DNA from: Candidatus Cloacimonetes bacterium HGW-Cloacimonetes-3
GTDB taxonomy: Bacteria > Cloacimonadota > Cloacimonadia > Cloacimonadales > Cloacimonadaceae
DNA length: 64,000 bases
Assembly: GCA_002840645.1 (NCBI GenBank)
Contig: PHBO01000002.1
Span: forward strand, 124,001 to 188,000
Direction of reading: 5' to 3'
The notes beneath the pieces are model-generated. The model searched no databases, was not told the origin of the DNA, and saw nothing but the letters and a program-made list of their open reading frames with translations. Shown here piece by piece: positions 53,948 to 63,902 of the stretch (positions are counted from its first letter, which is position 1; each line of letters begins with the position of its first letter). Position numbers and translations under genes: made by a program.

Positions 53948-55369
53948 ATGGATCAGCACTCTTTACTACAGATGATCACCGATAACGAAGTGAAAGCTAT
54001 AGACCTAAAATATTGCGGTCTGGATGGCAAATGGTATCACATAACCTTTCCGGCGCGGAGAATACTGAATGTGCTGGAGCGGGGGATACCTTTTGACGGC
54101 TCTTCCATCCCCGGTATGAGGGCGGTGGAAAGCGGTGACATGGTGCTAATGCCCGATATTGAAACTGCACATATAGACCAGTTTTTCGAGACACCAACCC
54201 TTAGGATGATTTGCTCCATCTGCGATGCAGATACCCGCATCGGGGTGAAGAAAGACCCACGCAGCGTAGCCTTAAGGGCTCAGGAATACTTGCTGTCTAC
54301 AGGGATTGCAGACTCTTCGGTATGGATACCGGAGCTTGAGTTTCATCTGTTTGATACCACACAGTTTAATTCTGATTCATTCAGTTCCGGCTATACGATT
54401 ACGTCCTGCCAAACAAAGGATTCACTACCTGAAGATTGGGAAGATGTGGATGCCTTAAGCCTGGATGGTGTGAAGGGTTATCACATGGATACTCCTTTTG
54501 ACCAGTTCTATGAAGTGCGGCAAGAGATTGTGGATTTGATTGAAGATCAGGATATAAAAGTTCGCTATCATCATCACGAAGTGGGGCTTTCCGCTCAGCA
54601 GGAAATTGAGACTGAATTGCTGGCATTCCCACGGATATGTGATGATGTGATGATTATGAAGGACATTATCCGCCGTGCAGCCCTGGGACATGGACTTACC
54701 GCCACCTTTATGCCGAAGCCAATATACAATCATGCCGGCAATGGAATGCACTTCCATATCATGCTGCACAAGAAAGGTAAGAATGTGTTTTACAAGAAAG
54801 GCGGATATGCCGATTTATCCAAGGAAGCAATCTGGTTCATAGGTGGAATCCTGAAACACGGGCGTGCATTGGTAGCCTTCACCAATCCATCAACTAATAG
54901 TTTTAAGAGGCTGTTACCCGGATTTGAAGCACCGGTTAAGCTGTTCTACGGCCTTGCTAACCGCAGTGCTGCCATCCGCATTCCCCGCTATGCCAATACT
55001 CCAGAAAGCAAGCGTTTTGAATTCCGTACCGGTGACGGGACATGTAACCCCTATTTCGCCATGAGCGCAATTTTGATGGCAGGGCTGGATGGAATTAAAA
55101 ACAAGATAGACCCTGCTAAATACAACTTGGGACCTTTTGATGATAACGTGTATAGCTGGAGCGAGGAAAAGAAGGCGACCTTGCTTTCTATTCCTGCTGA
55201 TCTGGCAGAGGCAATGCAGGCTTTGAAAGATGATCACGAATTCCTGCTGCAAGGCGGTGTTTTTAACGAAGAACTGATTGAAAGCCATATTGCTATGAAA
55301 ATGAAAGAGCATGAGGCGGTTAACAGCCGACCACACCCCCATGAAATGATGCTATATTATAATCTTTGA
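53948..55369 (+). CDS. glnA: Glutamine synthetase type I
   Basis: A 473-residue enzyme that makes glutamine from glutamate, ammonia and ATP. Type I landmarks: IPFDGSSIPGM, WIPELEFHLFD, HHEVGLSAQQEIE, MPKPIYNHAGNGMHFH, NPSTNSFKRLLPGFEAP and RIPRYANTPESKRFEFRTGDG. Residues near 400 (GPFDDNVYSWSEEK) occupy the adenylylation-loop position and have a Tyr, though the standard NLYDLP is not kept. AGGAGAAC precedes the ATG. Probably the central nitrogen-assimilation enzyme. Confidence 0.96.
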   Translation: MDQHSLLQMITDNEVKAIDLKYCGLDGKWYHITFPARRILNVLERGIPFDGSSIPGMRAVESGDMVLMPDIETAHIDQFFETPTLRMICSICDADTRIGVKKDPRSVALRAQEYLLSTGIADSSVWIPELEFHLFDTTQFNSDSFSSGYTITSCQTKDSLPEDWEDVDALSLDGVKGYHMDTPFDQFYEVRQEIVDLIEDQDIKVRYHHHEVGLSAQQEIETELLAFPRICDDVMIMKDIIRRAALGHGLTATFMPKPIYNHAGNGMHFHIMLHKKGKNVFYKKGGYADLSKEAIWFIGGILKHGRALVAFTNPSTNSFKRLLPGFEAPVKLFYGLANRSAAIRIPRYANTPESKRFEFRTGDGTCNPYFAMSAILMAGLDGIKNKIDPAKYNLGPFDDNVYSWSEEKKATLLSIPADLAEAMQALKDDHEFLLQGGVFNEELIESHIAMKMKEHEAVNSRPHPHEMMLYYNL

Positions 55370-55432
55370 TAGACTTGGAATGAGTCTTGCTGTATTATTC
55401 AGCCAGAAGTATAATAACTTGAGGAAGTATCC

Positions 55433-58400
55433 ATGAAAATTATCACGCTTGTACTGCTCGTATGCCTTACTGCGGGGCTTGCCTTCGGATTAAATGCCGA
55501 ACAAGCAATGAAATCATACAACTCAGCATTTAGTATCGGAGCTAAAAGCTCTTCCTGGATGCAGCTGAGTTTTACGTTACCTGAATATTCTGTTACTGAT
55601 GAGAATGCGGGAAGCACTAATTACAAAAAGATAGTGATTCCGGATGCAGGAACTTTGCTTGAAAGCGGTATGCCTGAGTTTCCTACTATCTCCACTTCTA
55701 TTGCTATCCCCATTCATGGGAATGTAAGTATAGATGTGATTTCTTCACAGCAGCATACTATAGCTGCTTTCTTGCCCTATCCGGTTCAGCAGGGTGCTGC
55801 CATGGACAGCCCTAAGAGTTTCCTTGTTAACAGTGATTATTACCGTACTGGCGGGAACTATCCGGAAGCAGCCATACAATATAGCGATCCGATGATACTA
55901 AGAGACTTCCGAATCGTAACCGTTCAGGTGAATCCTTTCGCTTACAATGCCCAGACCGGAGAACTGACAGTGCATGAGAATATCCAGTTCAGGCTAAATT
56001 TCAGTAATGGGTCTGGTCTGAATGAGTTGCTGGCAGAACCTGAGGCAATCTCATCCAGTTTTGCCAATATCTATGAATCGATTATCCTTAATTTCAATGA
56101 TTACCGCAATCGTCTGGTACCTAATTCCCCTCCAAAAATCCTAATGATTTATGGTAACAATACCAGTGCGGACTATTTGAACGCTATCAATGGCTTTGCT
56201 CATTGGAAAAGACAAAAAGGGGCAGATGTTATGATGGCAAGCACTGCTGCAACAGAAGCTGGCAGTTCTACAGATTCTATCCGAAACTACATTCTTTCCA
56301 AATATAACAATCTTGCCACACGTCCCGATTTTGTTGTCCTTATTGGAGACGTTTCAGGAACATATTCCATACCAGCCTATACTGTTAGTGGTGGTGGGGG
56401 AGATTACCCCTATACACATCTGGCAGGTAATGATCTTTTGGGAGATTGCATAATTGGGCGCATCTCGGCAGAAAACTTGTCTGAACTCACCACAATCTTC
56501 ACTAAGATATACCTTTATGAAAAAGACATCAACCTTGCTACTGCCGGTTGGCTAAACAAGATGTTATTAGTTGGGGACTGGGATCCTTCTGGAATCTCCA
56601 CAGTATACATCAGCAAGTATATAAAAGAGCTTAGCTTGCTCACAAACCCGAATTATACATATACGGAAATTTATGGGTCTGCGCCTGCTGCTGCGAATTT
56701 AAACACTGCTCTATCACAGGGAGTTGGGTTCTTTAGCTTTCGTGGGTATTTAGGTATGAGCGGGTGGTCACCTTCTGCTTCATCATTGAGCAATAGTTAC
56801 CGGCTTCCTCATGCGGTAATTATTACATGTGGAACTGGCAATTATGCCACAGGAACGGGTACGACTGAAGCATTTATAAGGCTTGGTACTAGCGGAGATC
56901 CCAAAGGTGCGGTTACTGCAATCGGCATGAGTACTTCCAGCACGCATACTACATTCAACAACGTGTTACATGGTGGCATATTCGACGGTGTATTTGTGCA
57001 CAATATGCGCACCATGGGTGAAGCCAACCTGCACGGTAGGCTGTACATGCACCAGATATTTGGTGTATCGTCCCCGAGTAATGTCCAGTCTTTCACACAT
57101 TGGTGCAACCTGATGGGTGATCCTACCATGGAAGTGTTTACCGGTAACCCTAACTTCTTTAATGTTACAACAGAAACCTCAATATCATTAGGTTTAAGCC
57201 TATTTGATGTAGTTGTCCGTGATAGTGCTAATATTCCTGTGGCAGGTGTAGCCGTAACCCTTAGCAACGGAACTACTATATTTTCCCGTGGTTTTACTGG
57301 GGAAGATGGAAGCGTAATATTAATCCTGCCAGGTGACATGGTAGCCGGAGATGCCGTGCTAACTGTGAGCAATCATAACTTCAAACCCAAGCAGATTACC
57401 ATTCCCATAATTGATGTCCCCACTCTTGTTCCCGCCACCATTGTTATCGATGATGACAACAGTGGCGCATCGGTAGGTAATGGAAACGGTTTAGCCGGAA
57501 ACGGTGAGACGATAGAGATACTCTTTGGTTTACGCAACACCGGTACAAGCACTTTTAACGGAATCTCCGGGACAATCAGTTCCGAAAGCCCATATGTTAC
57601 TATCTTAAATTCTGCTATCAGTTATCCTGCGATAGTAAGTGGAGAATTTGCTTTTAACACCGATCCTACGGTCATTCAAATAGCTCCCAATACTCCTCAT
57701 GAAACCATGCTTCGCATCCACCTTAGTCTTACGGATGCTAATTCTAACTCGTATGAAGTATCTGAATTTATCCCTGTTGAAGCGCCCAAGATGAAATACA
57801 TATCGAACATAGTTATAGACAATAACAACCAAGTTCTTGATCCGGGAGAAGTAGCGGAATTCAGCGTTACTGTGAAGAACAACGGCGCAGGTTCAATATC
57901 GGATGTAAATGCTACCCTATACACATTAAATGATATGCTGTCTATCAGCGATAATGAGGCTTTTTTTGGTGAGATACCTGCCGGTACTGAGGTAACCTGC
58001 GGAATTGATAGGTTCATGCTAAATGCCCGCCCTGAGGCTTTACCTGGGATGATAATGCCCTTGCAAATGAAACTGTACAATGCTTCCGGTTTTGAGCAGT
58101 ATATAGATTTCTCGATAACCTTGGGAGAAGTGACTATTCACGATCCCCTGGGTCCTGATTCCTATGGCTATGTTATCTACGATTGGCTTGATATTGGTTA
58201 TGCTGACGTTCCTGTTTACGATTGGCACGAGATTGCTCCGGCATTAGGTGGTTTGGGAACTGCATTAACGATTAATGATGGATATGCCAGTAATGATGAA
58301 GGTGATCAAGTTGGGGCAGTATCGCTTGCAGTAGTTAGCTTGCCCTTCCCCTTCCAGTTCTATGGCAGGCTATACGAACAGATCACAGTATGTTCCAATG

Positions 58401-60895
58401 GCTTCATAGCCATGGGCGAAACTGCCAATGCAGAGTTTCGTAACTTCCGTCTTCCGGGAGCTATGGGACCCAGCCCCATGATTGCAGCTTTCTGGGATGA
58501 TCTCGCCACTGTAAGTGGCAGTGGCATCTACACCTATTATAACATTAATAACCAAACCTTCACCATAGAATGGTACAATATGCGTAATGGTGGAGGAAAT
58601 GGAACCTCACCTGAGACTTTCCAAATTATCCTACACAACCAAACCGCCTACCCCACCAGTTTTGGGGACGGGCCTATAAAGATTCAATATCACACATTTA
58701 ACAATATCGATTCACAATCCGGTAATGAGCACGGCAACTATTGCACCATTGGTATTGAGGATCACACCGGCAGAGTAGGTTTGGAGTATTCATTCAATAA
58801 TGTTTATCCCACTGCTGCTGCCCCGCTTAGCAACCGCAAAGCAATCTACATTACTAATGCTCCCACATATCATCTTGCCTCACATTTGATAATAGACGGT
58901 ACTTTCCTGGATGATGATAACAATAATGGCGTGTGCGAACCGGGTGAACAAGTTGACTTGGGTGTAAGCATTCATAATTCGGGTAACTTGATAACTGATG
59001 AAGTGATTGCGCAGCTTTCCACCTTAAGTCCTTATGTTACCCTCAGCAACTCTACTTCCTTGTATTATCCTGTATTACCGGCAGAAAGTGCAGTGAACCG
59101 CAGTCCCTTCAGCTTCCTTGTTTCTCCCACATGCCCAGATGGCGAAGTGCTGAACTTTACCTTAAATTTAAGTGCTGGAGAAAACCATTGGACAAGGTTC
59201 TTTAGTTTCCAGGTAGAAGCATCTCATCTTAGGTATCATTCTTACATGGTGGATGATCAAGCTACCAATTTCAATGGTGTTATAGAGACTGGAGAAATTG
59301 CTAACCTCATTGTAAACTTGCAGAACCAATCTGAAGTAGCTGCTTCTGATATCTCCGTATCGCTTAGCTCTACAAACACTCAGGTTCAGATACTTAATCC
59401 CCTGCTTACCTTGGAGAGTATTTCTCCTAACAATATCCTCCAGCTTGGTTTCGGGATTGATGTTACCAATGTATCGGCTTCAGTAACCGTGCTTCCTTTC
59501 CATATCACTGCAAGCGGAGCTAATGGAACCCTTCTTACTGCCGATTTTCAGGTACCTTTCAACAATCCTGATATAAACCTGGATTTTGATCTTAATAACG
59601 GGAGTTTCGTGCCAGAGACAGGTTGGTCTTGGGGAACGCCTACCCAGTACACACCTCATTCCGGGCAAAAGCTTTGGGCAACCAATCTTAGTGGTAATTA
59701 TCCCAATCTGGTACAATACAACCTTTATACGCCACAGTATTTGCTAAGTACCGGCAGCGTTTTGAGCTTCTATCATCGTTATGCTTTCGAGAGTAACTTT
59801 GATGGAGCTAATGTGTCTATCTCCACCGATGGCGGCGAATCCTGGACAATCATCGCTCCTCTTGGCGGATACAATGGCACTAACCTCAATGGCTTGAATG
59901 GAGAAGTGGGCTGGACTGGAACCGTTTCAGGCTGGCTTAATCCCAGCTTCAATCTTAGCCAATATGAGGGGCAGGCAGTGATGTTCCGTTTCCGTTTTGG
60001 CTCTGATGCTGGCACGTCAAACACCGGCTGGTTTGTGGATGATTTTATGCTTAGCGGCGTGAACAATAAGCAAGGCTACCTGCATGGTATCGTGTTTCCC
60101 ACCTCCGGAATCAGCCCCACAAAATCCCGAGTTAGCTCCAACCAACGCTACACAGCCATACCGGATGCCGAAGGAAACTTCAAGCTATTCCTGCCTAATG
60201 GAACCCACAGCGTGGTAGCCAGCATAGCTCACCACCAATCTTCCATGCTAAATAACCTGATAATCAATCCTGCTAATCCGGTGCATTACACCGAGTTTAC
60301 TCTTATTGATCTGCCCAAACCGCTGAACCCCAGCTACAATGTTAACAACGAAAGCGGATTACTGAACATATCGTGGGCAGTGCCGCTCGAACCCGTATTA
60401 CCTGTGATTGGTTATAATGTATATCGCAGGTTTGATTCCGGTCCTTATGTTAAATTAAGCACCGTGGAAGGCACTACATACACTGAAACCCTGGAGCAGA
60501 TTGGCGCATACAAATTCTACATTTGTGTGCAATATCAGAATGTGGAAGGAAGCCCAAGTGATGTACTTGCATTCAACTTCCCCAATAGTTCCAACCCACA
60601 GGATAACAGCCCCGTAGTGGTAACAAAACTTGATGGAAACTATCCCAATCCATTTAACCCTACCACCACCTTATCCTTCTCCCTCGCGAAAGCAGGTAGA
60701 GCTACCATTGCCATCTATAACCTCAAAGGACAGCTTGTTAAGCGCCTTGTGGATGGTGAGTTTAACAGTGGAGACCATAGAGTGGTATGGAACGGTTTGG
60801 ATGAAAACAACCGCAGTGTTTCTTCTGGAATGTACTTCTACCGCATGGAAAGCGGTAGTTACAAAGCAGTTAAGAAGATGCTGTTGATGAAATAA
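55433..60895 (+). CDS. Giant secreted C25 (gingipain)-like protein with sorting domain
   Basis: A 1820-residue exported protein (signal peptide 1-19). A propeptide-like region leads to a C25 domain at about residues 232-600 (PPKILMIYGNNTSADY, PDFVVLIGDVSG, LLGDCIIGRI, IITCGTGNYATG, LMGDPTMEVFTG). The catalytic Cys is kept in IITCGTG (about 463), but the catalytic His motif (GHGS in gingipains) reads SFRGYLGMSGW, so His is replaced. CARDB-like strands, a nidogen-like domain (around 940-1140), a MAM-like domain (about 1400-1540: GWSWGTPTQ...GWFVDDFML), a fibronectin-like domain and the sorting domain (NYPNPFNPTTTLSF to KKMLLMK, from about 1736) follow. Possibly an inactive or altered peptidase used as scaffold or adhesin. 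Confidence 0.85.
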   Translation: MKIITLVLLVCLTAGLAFGLNAEQAMKSYNSAFSIGAKSSSWMQLSFTLPEYSVTDENAGSTNYKKIVIPDAGTLLESGMPEFPTISTSIAIPIHGNVSIDVISSQQHTIAAFLPYPVQQGAAMDSPKSFLVNSDYYRTGGNYPEAAIQYSDPMILRDFRIVTVQVNPFAYNAQTGELTVHENIQFRLNFSNGSGLNELLAEPEAISSSFANIYESIILNFNDYRNRLVPNSPPKILMIYGNNTSADYLNAINGFAHWKRQKGADVMMASTAATEAGSSTDSIRNYILSKYNNLATRPDFVVLIGDVSGTYSIPAYTVSGGGGDYPYTHLAGNDLLGDCIIGRISAENLSELTTIFTKIYLYEKDINLATAGWLNKMLLVGDWDPSGISTVYISKYIKELSLLTNPNYTYTEIYGSAPAAANLNTALSQGVGFFSFRGYLGMSGWSPSASSLSNSYRLPHAVIITCGTGNYATGTGTTEAFIRLGTSGDPKGAVTAIGMSTSSTHTTFNNVLHGGIFDGVFVHNMRTMGEANLHGRLYMHQIFGVSSPSNVQSFTHWCNLMGDPTMEVFTGNPNFFNVTTETSISLGLSLFDVVVRDSANIPVAGVAVTLSNGTTIFSRGFTGEDGSVILILPGDMVAGDAVLTVSNHNFKPKQITIPIIDVPTLVPATIVIDDDNSGASVGNGNGLAGNGETIEILFGLRNTGTSTFNGISGTISSESPYVTILNSAISYPAIVSGEFAFNTDPTVIQIAPNTPHETMLRIHLSLTDANSNSYEVSEFIPVEAPKMKYISNIVIDNNNQVLDPGEVAEFSVTVKNNGAGSISDVNATLYTLNDMLSISDNEAFFGEIPAGTEVTCGIDRFMLNARPEALPGMIMPLQMKLYNASGFEQYIDFSITLGEVTIHDPLGPDSYGYVIYDWLDIGYADVPVYDWHEIAPALGGLGTALTINDGYASNDEGDQVGAVSLAVVSLPFPFQFYGRLYEQITVCSNGFIAMGETANAEFRNFRLPGAMGPSPMIAAFWDDLATVSGSGIYTYYNINNQTFTIEWYNMRNGGGNGTSPETFQIILHNQTAYPTSFGDGPIKIQYHTFNNIDSQSGNEHGNYCTIGIEDHTGRVGLEYSFNNVYPTAAAPLSNRKAIYITNAPTYHLASHLIIDGTFLDDDNNNGVCEPGEQVDLGVSIHNSGNLITDEVIAQLSTLSPYVTLSNSTSLYYPVLPAESAVNRSPFSFLVSPTCPDGEVLNFTLNLSAGENHWTRFFSFQVEASHLRYHSYMVDDQATNFNGVIETGEIANLIVNLQNQSEVAASDISVSLSSTNTQVQILNPLLTLESISPNNILQLGFGIDVTNVSASVTVLPFHITASGANGTLLTADFQVPFNNPDINLDFDLNNGSFVPETGWSWGTPTQYTPHSGQKLWATNLSGNYPNLVQYNLYTPQYLLSTGSVLSFYHRYAFESNFDGANVSISTDGGESWTIIAPLGGYNGTNLNGLNGEVGWTGTVSGWLNPSFNLSQYEGQAVMFRFRFGSDAGTSNTGWFVDDFMLSGVNNKQGYLHGIVFPTSGISPTKSRVSSNQRYTAIPDAEGNFKLFLPNGTHSVVASIAHHQSSMLNNLIINPANPVHYTEFTLIDLPKPLNPSYNVNNESGLLNISWAVPLEPVLPVIGYNVYRRFDSGPYVKLSTVEGTTYTETLEQIGAYKFYICVQYQNVEGSPSDVLAFNFPNSSNPQDNSPVVVTKLDGNYPNPFNPTTTLSFSLAKAGRATIAIYNLKGQLVKRLVDGEFNSGDHRVVWNGLDENNRSVSSGMYFYRMESGSYKAVKKMLLMK

Positions 60896-60915
60896 CAACA
60901 ATAAACTAACATAAT

Positions 60916-60940
60916 AAGGGCGGGGATTTTCCCCGCCCTT
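60916..60940 (+). terminator. Terminator of the C25-like gene
   Basis: Perfect 10-bp GC-rich stem AAGGGCGGGG/CCCCGCCCTT with ATTTT loop, 20 bases after the stop. The T-tract is short; it may act in both directions. Confidence 0.85.
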
Positions 60941-60952
60941 AATTGTATTGCT

Positions 60953-60983
60953 AAAAAAAGGTGAAGCTCTAAGCTCCACCTTT
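60953..60983 (-). terminator. Terminator of argF
   Basis: Stem AAAGGTGGAGCT/AGCTTCACCTTT read on the minus strand (one G-T pair), followed on that strand by a run of T. It lies 29 bases beyond the stop of argF and faces the terminator of the convergent gene. Confidence 0.8.
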
Positions 60984-61011
60984 GTATTATCTTACTTATC
61001 TTACTATTTGT

Positions 61012-62013
61012 CTATGCGCCTAAAGTAGCCACCATAACTGCTTTGATGGTGTGCATACGGTTCTCCGCTTCGTCAAAGACCACACTATTTGGTCCTTCGA
61101 AAACATCATCACTCACTTCCATGGATTTTAAGCCGAATTTCTCATTTATCTGTTTTCCAACCACTGTTTTAAGATCGTGGAAAGCAGGCAGGCAATGCAT
61201 AAACAGCGTAGTTGATTTTCCTGTTTTCTTCATCATCTCCGCATTCACCTGATACGGTTTCAGCAGTTTAATGCGGCTTTCCCACACGGAATCAGGCTCG
61301 CCCATGCTTACCCAAACGTCCGTATAGATCACGTCTGCGCCTTTCACGCCTTTGGCGATATCGTCGGTAATGGTAATCTTGGCACCGGTTTCTTTGGCAA
61401 CAGCCTGACATTTCGCCAACAGTTTCTTTTCCGGGAACAGGCTTTTCGGGGCAACGATCCTGAAATCCATCCCTGTCTTGCAAGCGCCTATCATCAGGGC
61501 GTTGGCAACGTTATTACGTCCATCACCGGCATACACGAAGGTCATTTCTTCCGTGGGCTTGTTCAGGTGCTCCATAGCAGTCATGAAATCCGCCAAAACC
61601 TGCGTGGGGTGGTCTTCTGTGGTAAGTCCGTTCCACACGGGCACGCCTGCGTATTTCGCCAGTTCTTCCACGATTTCCTGTCCGTAACCGCGGTATTCGA
61701 TGCCATCATACATTCTGCCTAAAACTCTTGCAGTGTCTGCAATGGATTCCTTTTTCCCCATCTGGCTGCCGGTTGGTCCCAGATAGGTTACGTGTGCGCC
61801 CTGATCCAGCGCGGCAACTTCGAAGGCACAGCGCGTACGGGTGCTGTCCTTTTCGAAGATGAGGGCAATATTCTTTCCTTTCAGCTTCTGCTGTTCGGTA
61901 CCGGCGTACTTTGCCTTTTTAAGATCAAGGGACAGATCAAGCAAAAACTTAATCTCCTTGGGACTAAAATCCATCAGGGTAAGAAAGTGTCTGTTTCTAA
62001 GGTTAAAAGCCAT
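61012..62013 (-). CDS. argF: Ornithine carbamoyltransferase
   Basis: Start at 62013 after AGGAG; the track start at 62139 is too early. A 334-residue enzyme that joins carbamoyl phosphate and ornithine to citrulline. STRTR (carbamoyl-phosphate loop, residues 57-61), HPTQ near 135, [10 protein letters not shown] near 270 and a C-terminal [15 protein letters not shown] are all intact. Whether it works in synthesis (ArgF) or in the arginine deiminase route (ArcB) is not settled by sequence; no other arg or arc gene is in the window. Confidence 0.95.
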   Translation of the reverse strand: MAFNLRNRHFLTLMDFSPKEIKFLLDLSLDLKKAKYAGTEQQKLKGKNIALIFEKDSTRTRCAFEVAALDQGAHVTYLGPTGSQMGKKESIADTARVLGRMYDGIEYRGYGQEIVEELAKYAGVPVWNGLTTEDHPTQVLADFMTAMEHLNKPTEEMTFVYAGDGRNNVANALMIGACKTGMDFRIVAPKSLFPEKKLLAKCQAVAKETGAKITITDDIAKGVKGADVIYTDVWVSMGEPDSVWESRIKLLKPYQVNAEMMKKTGKSTTLFMHCLPAFHDLKTVVGKQINEKFGLKSMEVSDDVFEGPNSVVFDEAENRMHTIKAVMVATLGA

Positions 62014-62647
62014 GGTTATCTCCTTTGTTATTATGTGTTTATTAAGTAAAGCCAGTTTAATTAATCCTTGTTTTTGGGCAAGAAGTATTTTCCTTTTTCT
62101 CTGCTGCCACATCCCTATCATTACCCACCCACACCTCACAAAGAAAGGTTAAAGTAAGGTTTGCCAAGGCTTTTTATCCTTGGAATAATGCAATTACAGG
62201 ATAATTCACTACTCTTCCATTACACATATCTTTAAGACACCCTAAAGAACCACCACACTCTTGCCGGCAGATTCCCGGAGGATTCCCGGACTAAGTGCGG
62301 GAATCCTCCGGGAATCGCCACGCAGTTCACCGGTGGTTTTTAAGGATATAACAATGGTATAACAGGGCAATATATTGGTACACTATAGTTTAACAAGTAA
62401 TCATCAGGAAATATGCAAAATCCTGCATAGGAGCCTTCTATATTATTAACCAATGCACCCATCAGGTAAGAATCCTGAATATTTATCTTGCCCAAATATA
62501 GCACTTACAGATATTGGTATAAAATCACCTTGAGTTACGCTGTATTTATTTTGCAGGTTTCTCAGTTCTGGGGAGTATAATAAGCAGCCACCACAGTGGA
62601 GACTGGCGAAGTTTTACATATTTAGAAATTAGATGAATAGAGGGAAC
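62014..62647. other. Non-coding region between argF and the TolC operon
   Basis: Holds the argF leader on the left, the palindrome at 62270-62316 and the presumed TolC promoter on the right. No further gene or RNA is seen. Confidence 0.5.
62270..62316. repeat. Palindrome with tandem 11-mers in each arm (family D)
   Basis: Perfect 19-bp arms GATTCCCGGAGGATTCCCG and its complement flank a 9-bp spacer. GATTCCCGGA occurs twice in the left arm, 11 bases apart, which is the same build as at 3702-3746 with a different base sequence. Confidence 0.8.
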
Positions 62648-63892
62648 ATGAAACGCTTAGCAATCCTAATCTTGATGCTTCCGGTGTTATTAGCAGCCGG
62701 AGAGTACAGCCTGGATGACATGATCCAATACGGGCTGAAGAACAGCTATACCATTCAGAAGAATGAGCTTAGTGCCTATTCTTCTGCCAGCAGCTTGAGA
62801 TCGGCAAAGTGGAATCTGTTGCCGGAGGCTGCTGTAAGTGCGAATGTGGATAAAGATTTTGATCCTGTGGTGCCGGGTAATGACCTTAGCAGTTCCGCAG
62901 GCTTCTCGGTATCTAAAACTATCAGTCTGAACGATGCAGCCTACTTCAACTACCGCTTTGCCTCACTTGATAATCAAAGTGCGCTGTTAAGACTGAATGA
63001 GGGCTACAGAAGTTATGCCTTTGCGGTGTTCAATGCATATATGGAAGCACTTGCTTCCGGAAAACGCCTAAGCTCACTGGAAGAAAATCTGGCGATACAG
63101 ACCAGGGTGTGGGAGCAGAGCAAAGTGATGCTCCAGCTTGGCAAGACGACACCCTTTGAGGTGAAGCAAAGCGAGATTGCGGTGATGAACAGCCGTATCA
63201 GCATTATCCAACTGCAAAACTCCATTTCCACGGCACGCAGCAGACTGTTTGCTCTGGTGCAAATGCCGGATGAGGGTTTTCCTCTTGCGGATGTGGAGGT
63301 AAATATCGATAAGGAATTACCGGAATTCACCACCGCAGAGATAAGTGAACTACAACTGCTTCAGCAAGATATCAAACGTAACGACCTCAGTATGAAGCAG
63401 GGCTTTCTGGATAAATTCCCGCAGGTTTCTGTGGGTTACAACTACAATCGCAGAGTGGGCGGGGCAGATTTTGATTTTGACACCTACAGCGGTAGCCATG
63501 GGGTGAATCTTTCCTTATCATACTCGCTTTGGAATCACTTCCGCAATGGTGAATCGGCAACCCGCACCAAGATAAGCAGACAACTATCTCAAATTGCTTA
63601 CGACGATAAGTCCGATCAATTGAAACGGGATTATGACAATATGACCCAAGAACTGCAATACCTTGTGCGGCTGGATGAGCTGTACAACGAAAAGTTAACC
63701 CAATCCAGAGAACAGATTAAGCAAGCGGAAGAACGTTATCGCTTGGGCTTGATTCAGCTTCTGGAACTGGATAAAACACGTACGGACTATATTGATGCGG
63801 ATATAGCGTATTATGCCAACCGATATCAGATAATCCAAAAGCAAGAAGCTATGAATCAGCTTCTGTCTAAGCAAATACTTGGGAAATGGTAA
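62648..63892 (+). CDS. TolC-family outer-membrane efflux protein
   Basis: Start at 62648 after AGGGA, which gives a 414-residue exported protein (signal peptide MKRLAILILMLPVLLAAG). Two similar halves of coiled-coil helices (SLRSAKWNLLPEAAVSANV; DKFPQVSVGYNYNRRVGGADF) mark the outer-membrane-factor family. It forms the outer-membrane tunnel of an RND or ABC efflux pump. The next gene begins after 10 bases and is the likely periplasmic adaptor. Confidence 0.9.
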   Translation: MKRLAILILMLPVLLAAGEYSLDDMIQYGLKNSYTIQKNELSAYSSASSLRSAKWNLLPEAAVSANVDKDFDPVVPGNDLSSSAGFSVSKTISLNDAAYFNYRFASLDNQSALLRLNEGYRSYAFAVFNAYMEALASGKRLSSLEENLAIQTRVWEQSKVMLQLGKTTPFEVKQSEIAVMNSRISIIQLQNSISTARSRLFALVQMPDEGFPLADVEVNIDKELPEFTTAEISELQLLQQDIKRNDLSMKQGFLDKFPQVSVGYNYNRRVGGADFDFDTYSGSHGVNLSLSYSLWNHFRNGESATRTKISRQLSQIAYDDKSDQLKRDYDNMTQELQYLVRLDELYNEKLTQSREQIKQAEERYRLGLIQLLELDKTRTDYIDADIAYYANRYQIIQKQEAMNQLLSKQILGKW

Positions 63893-63902
63893 GTAAGACA
63901 AA

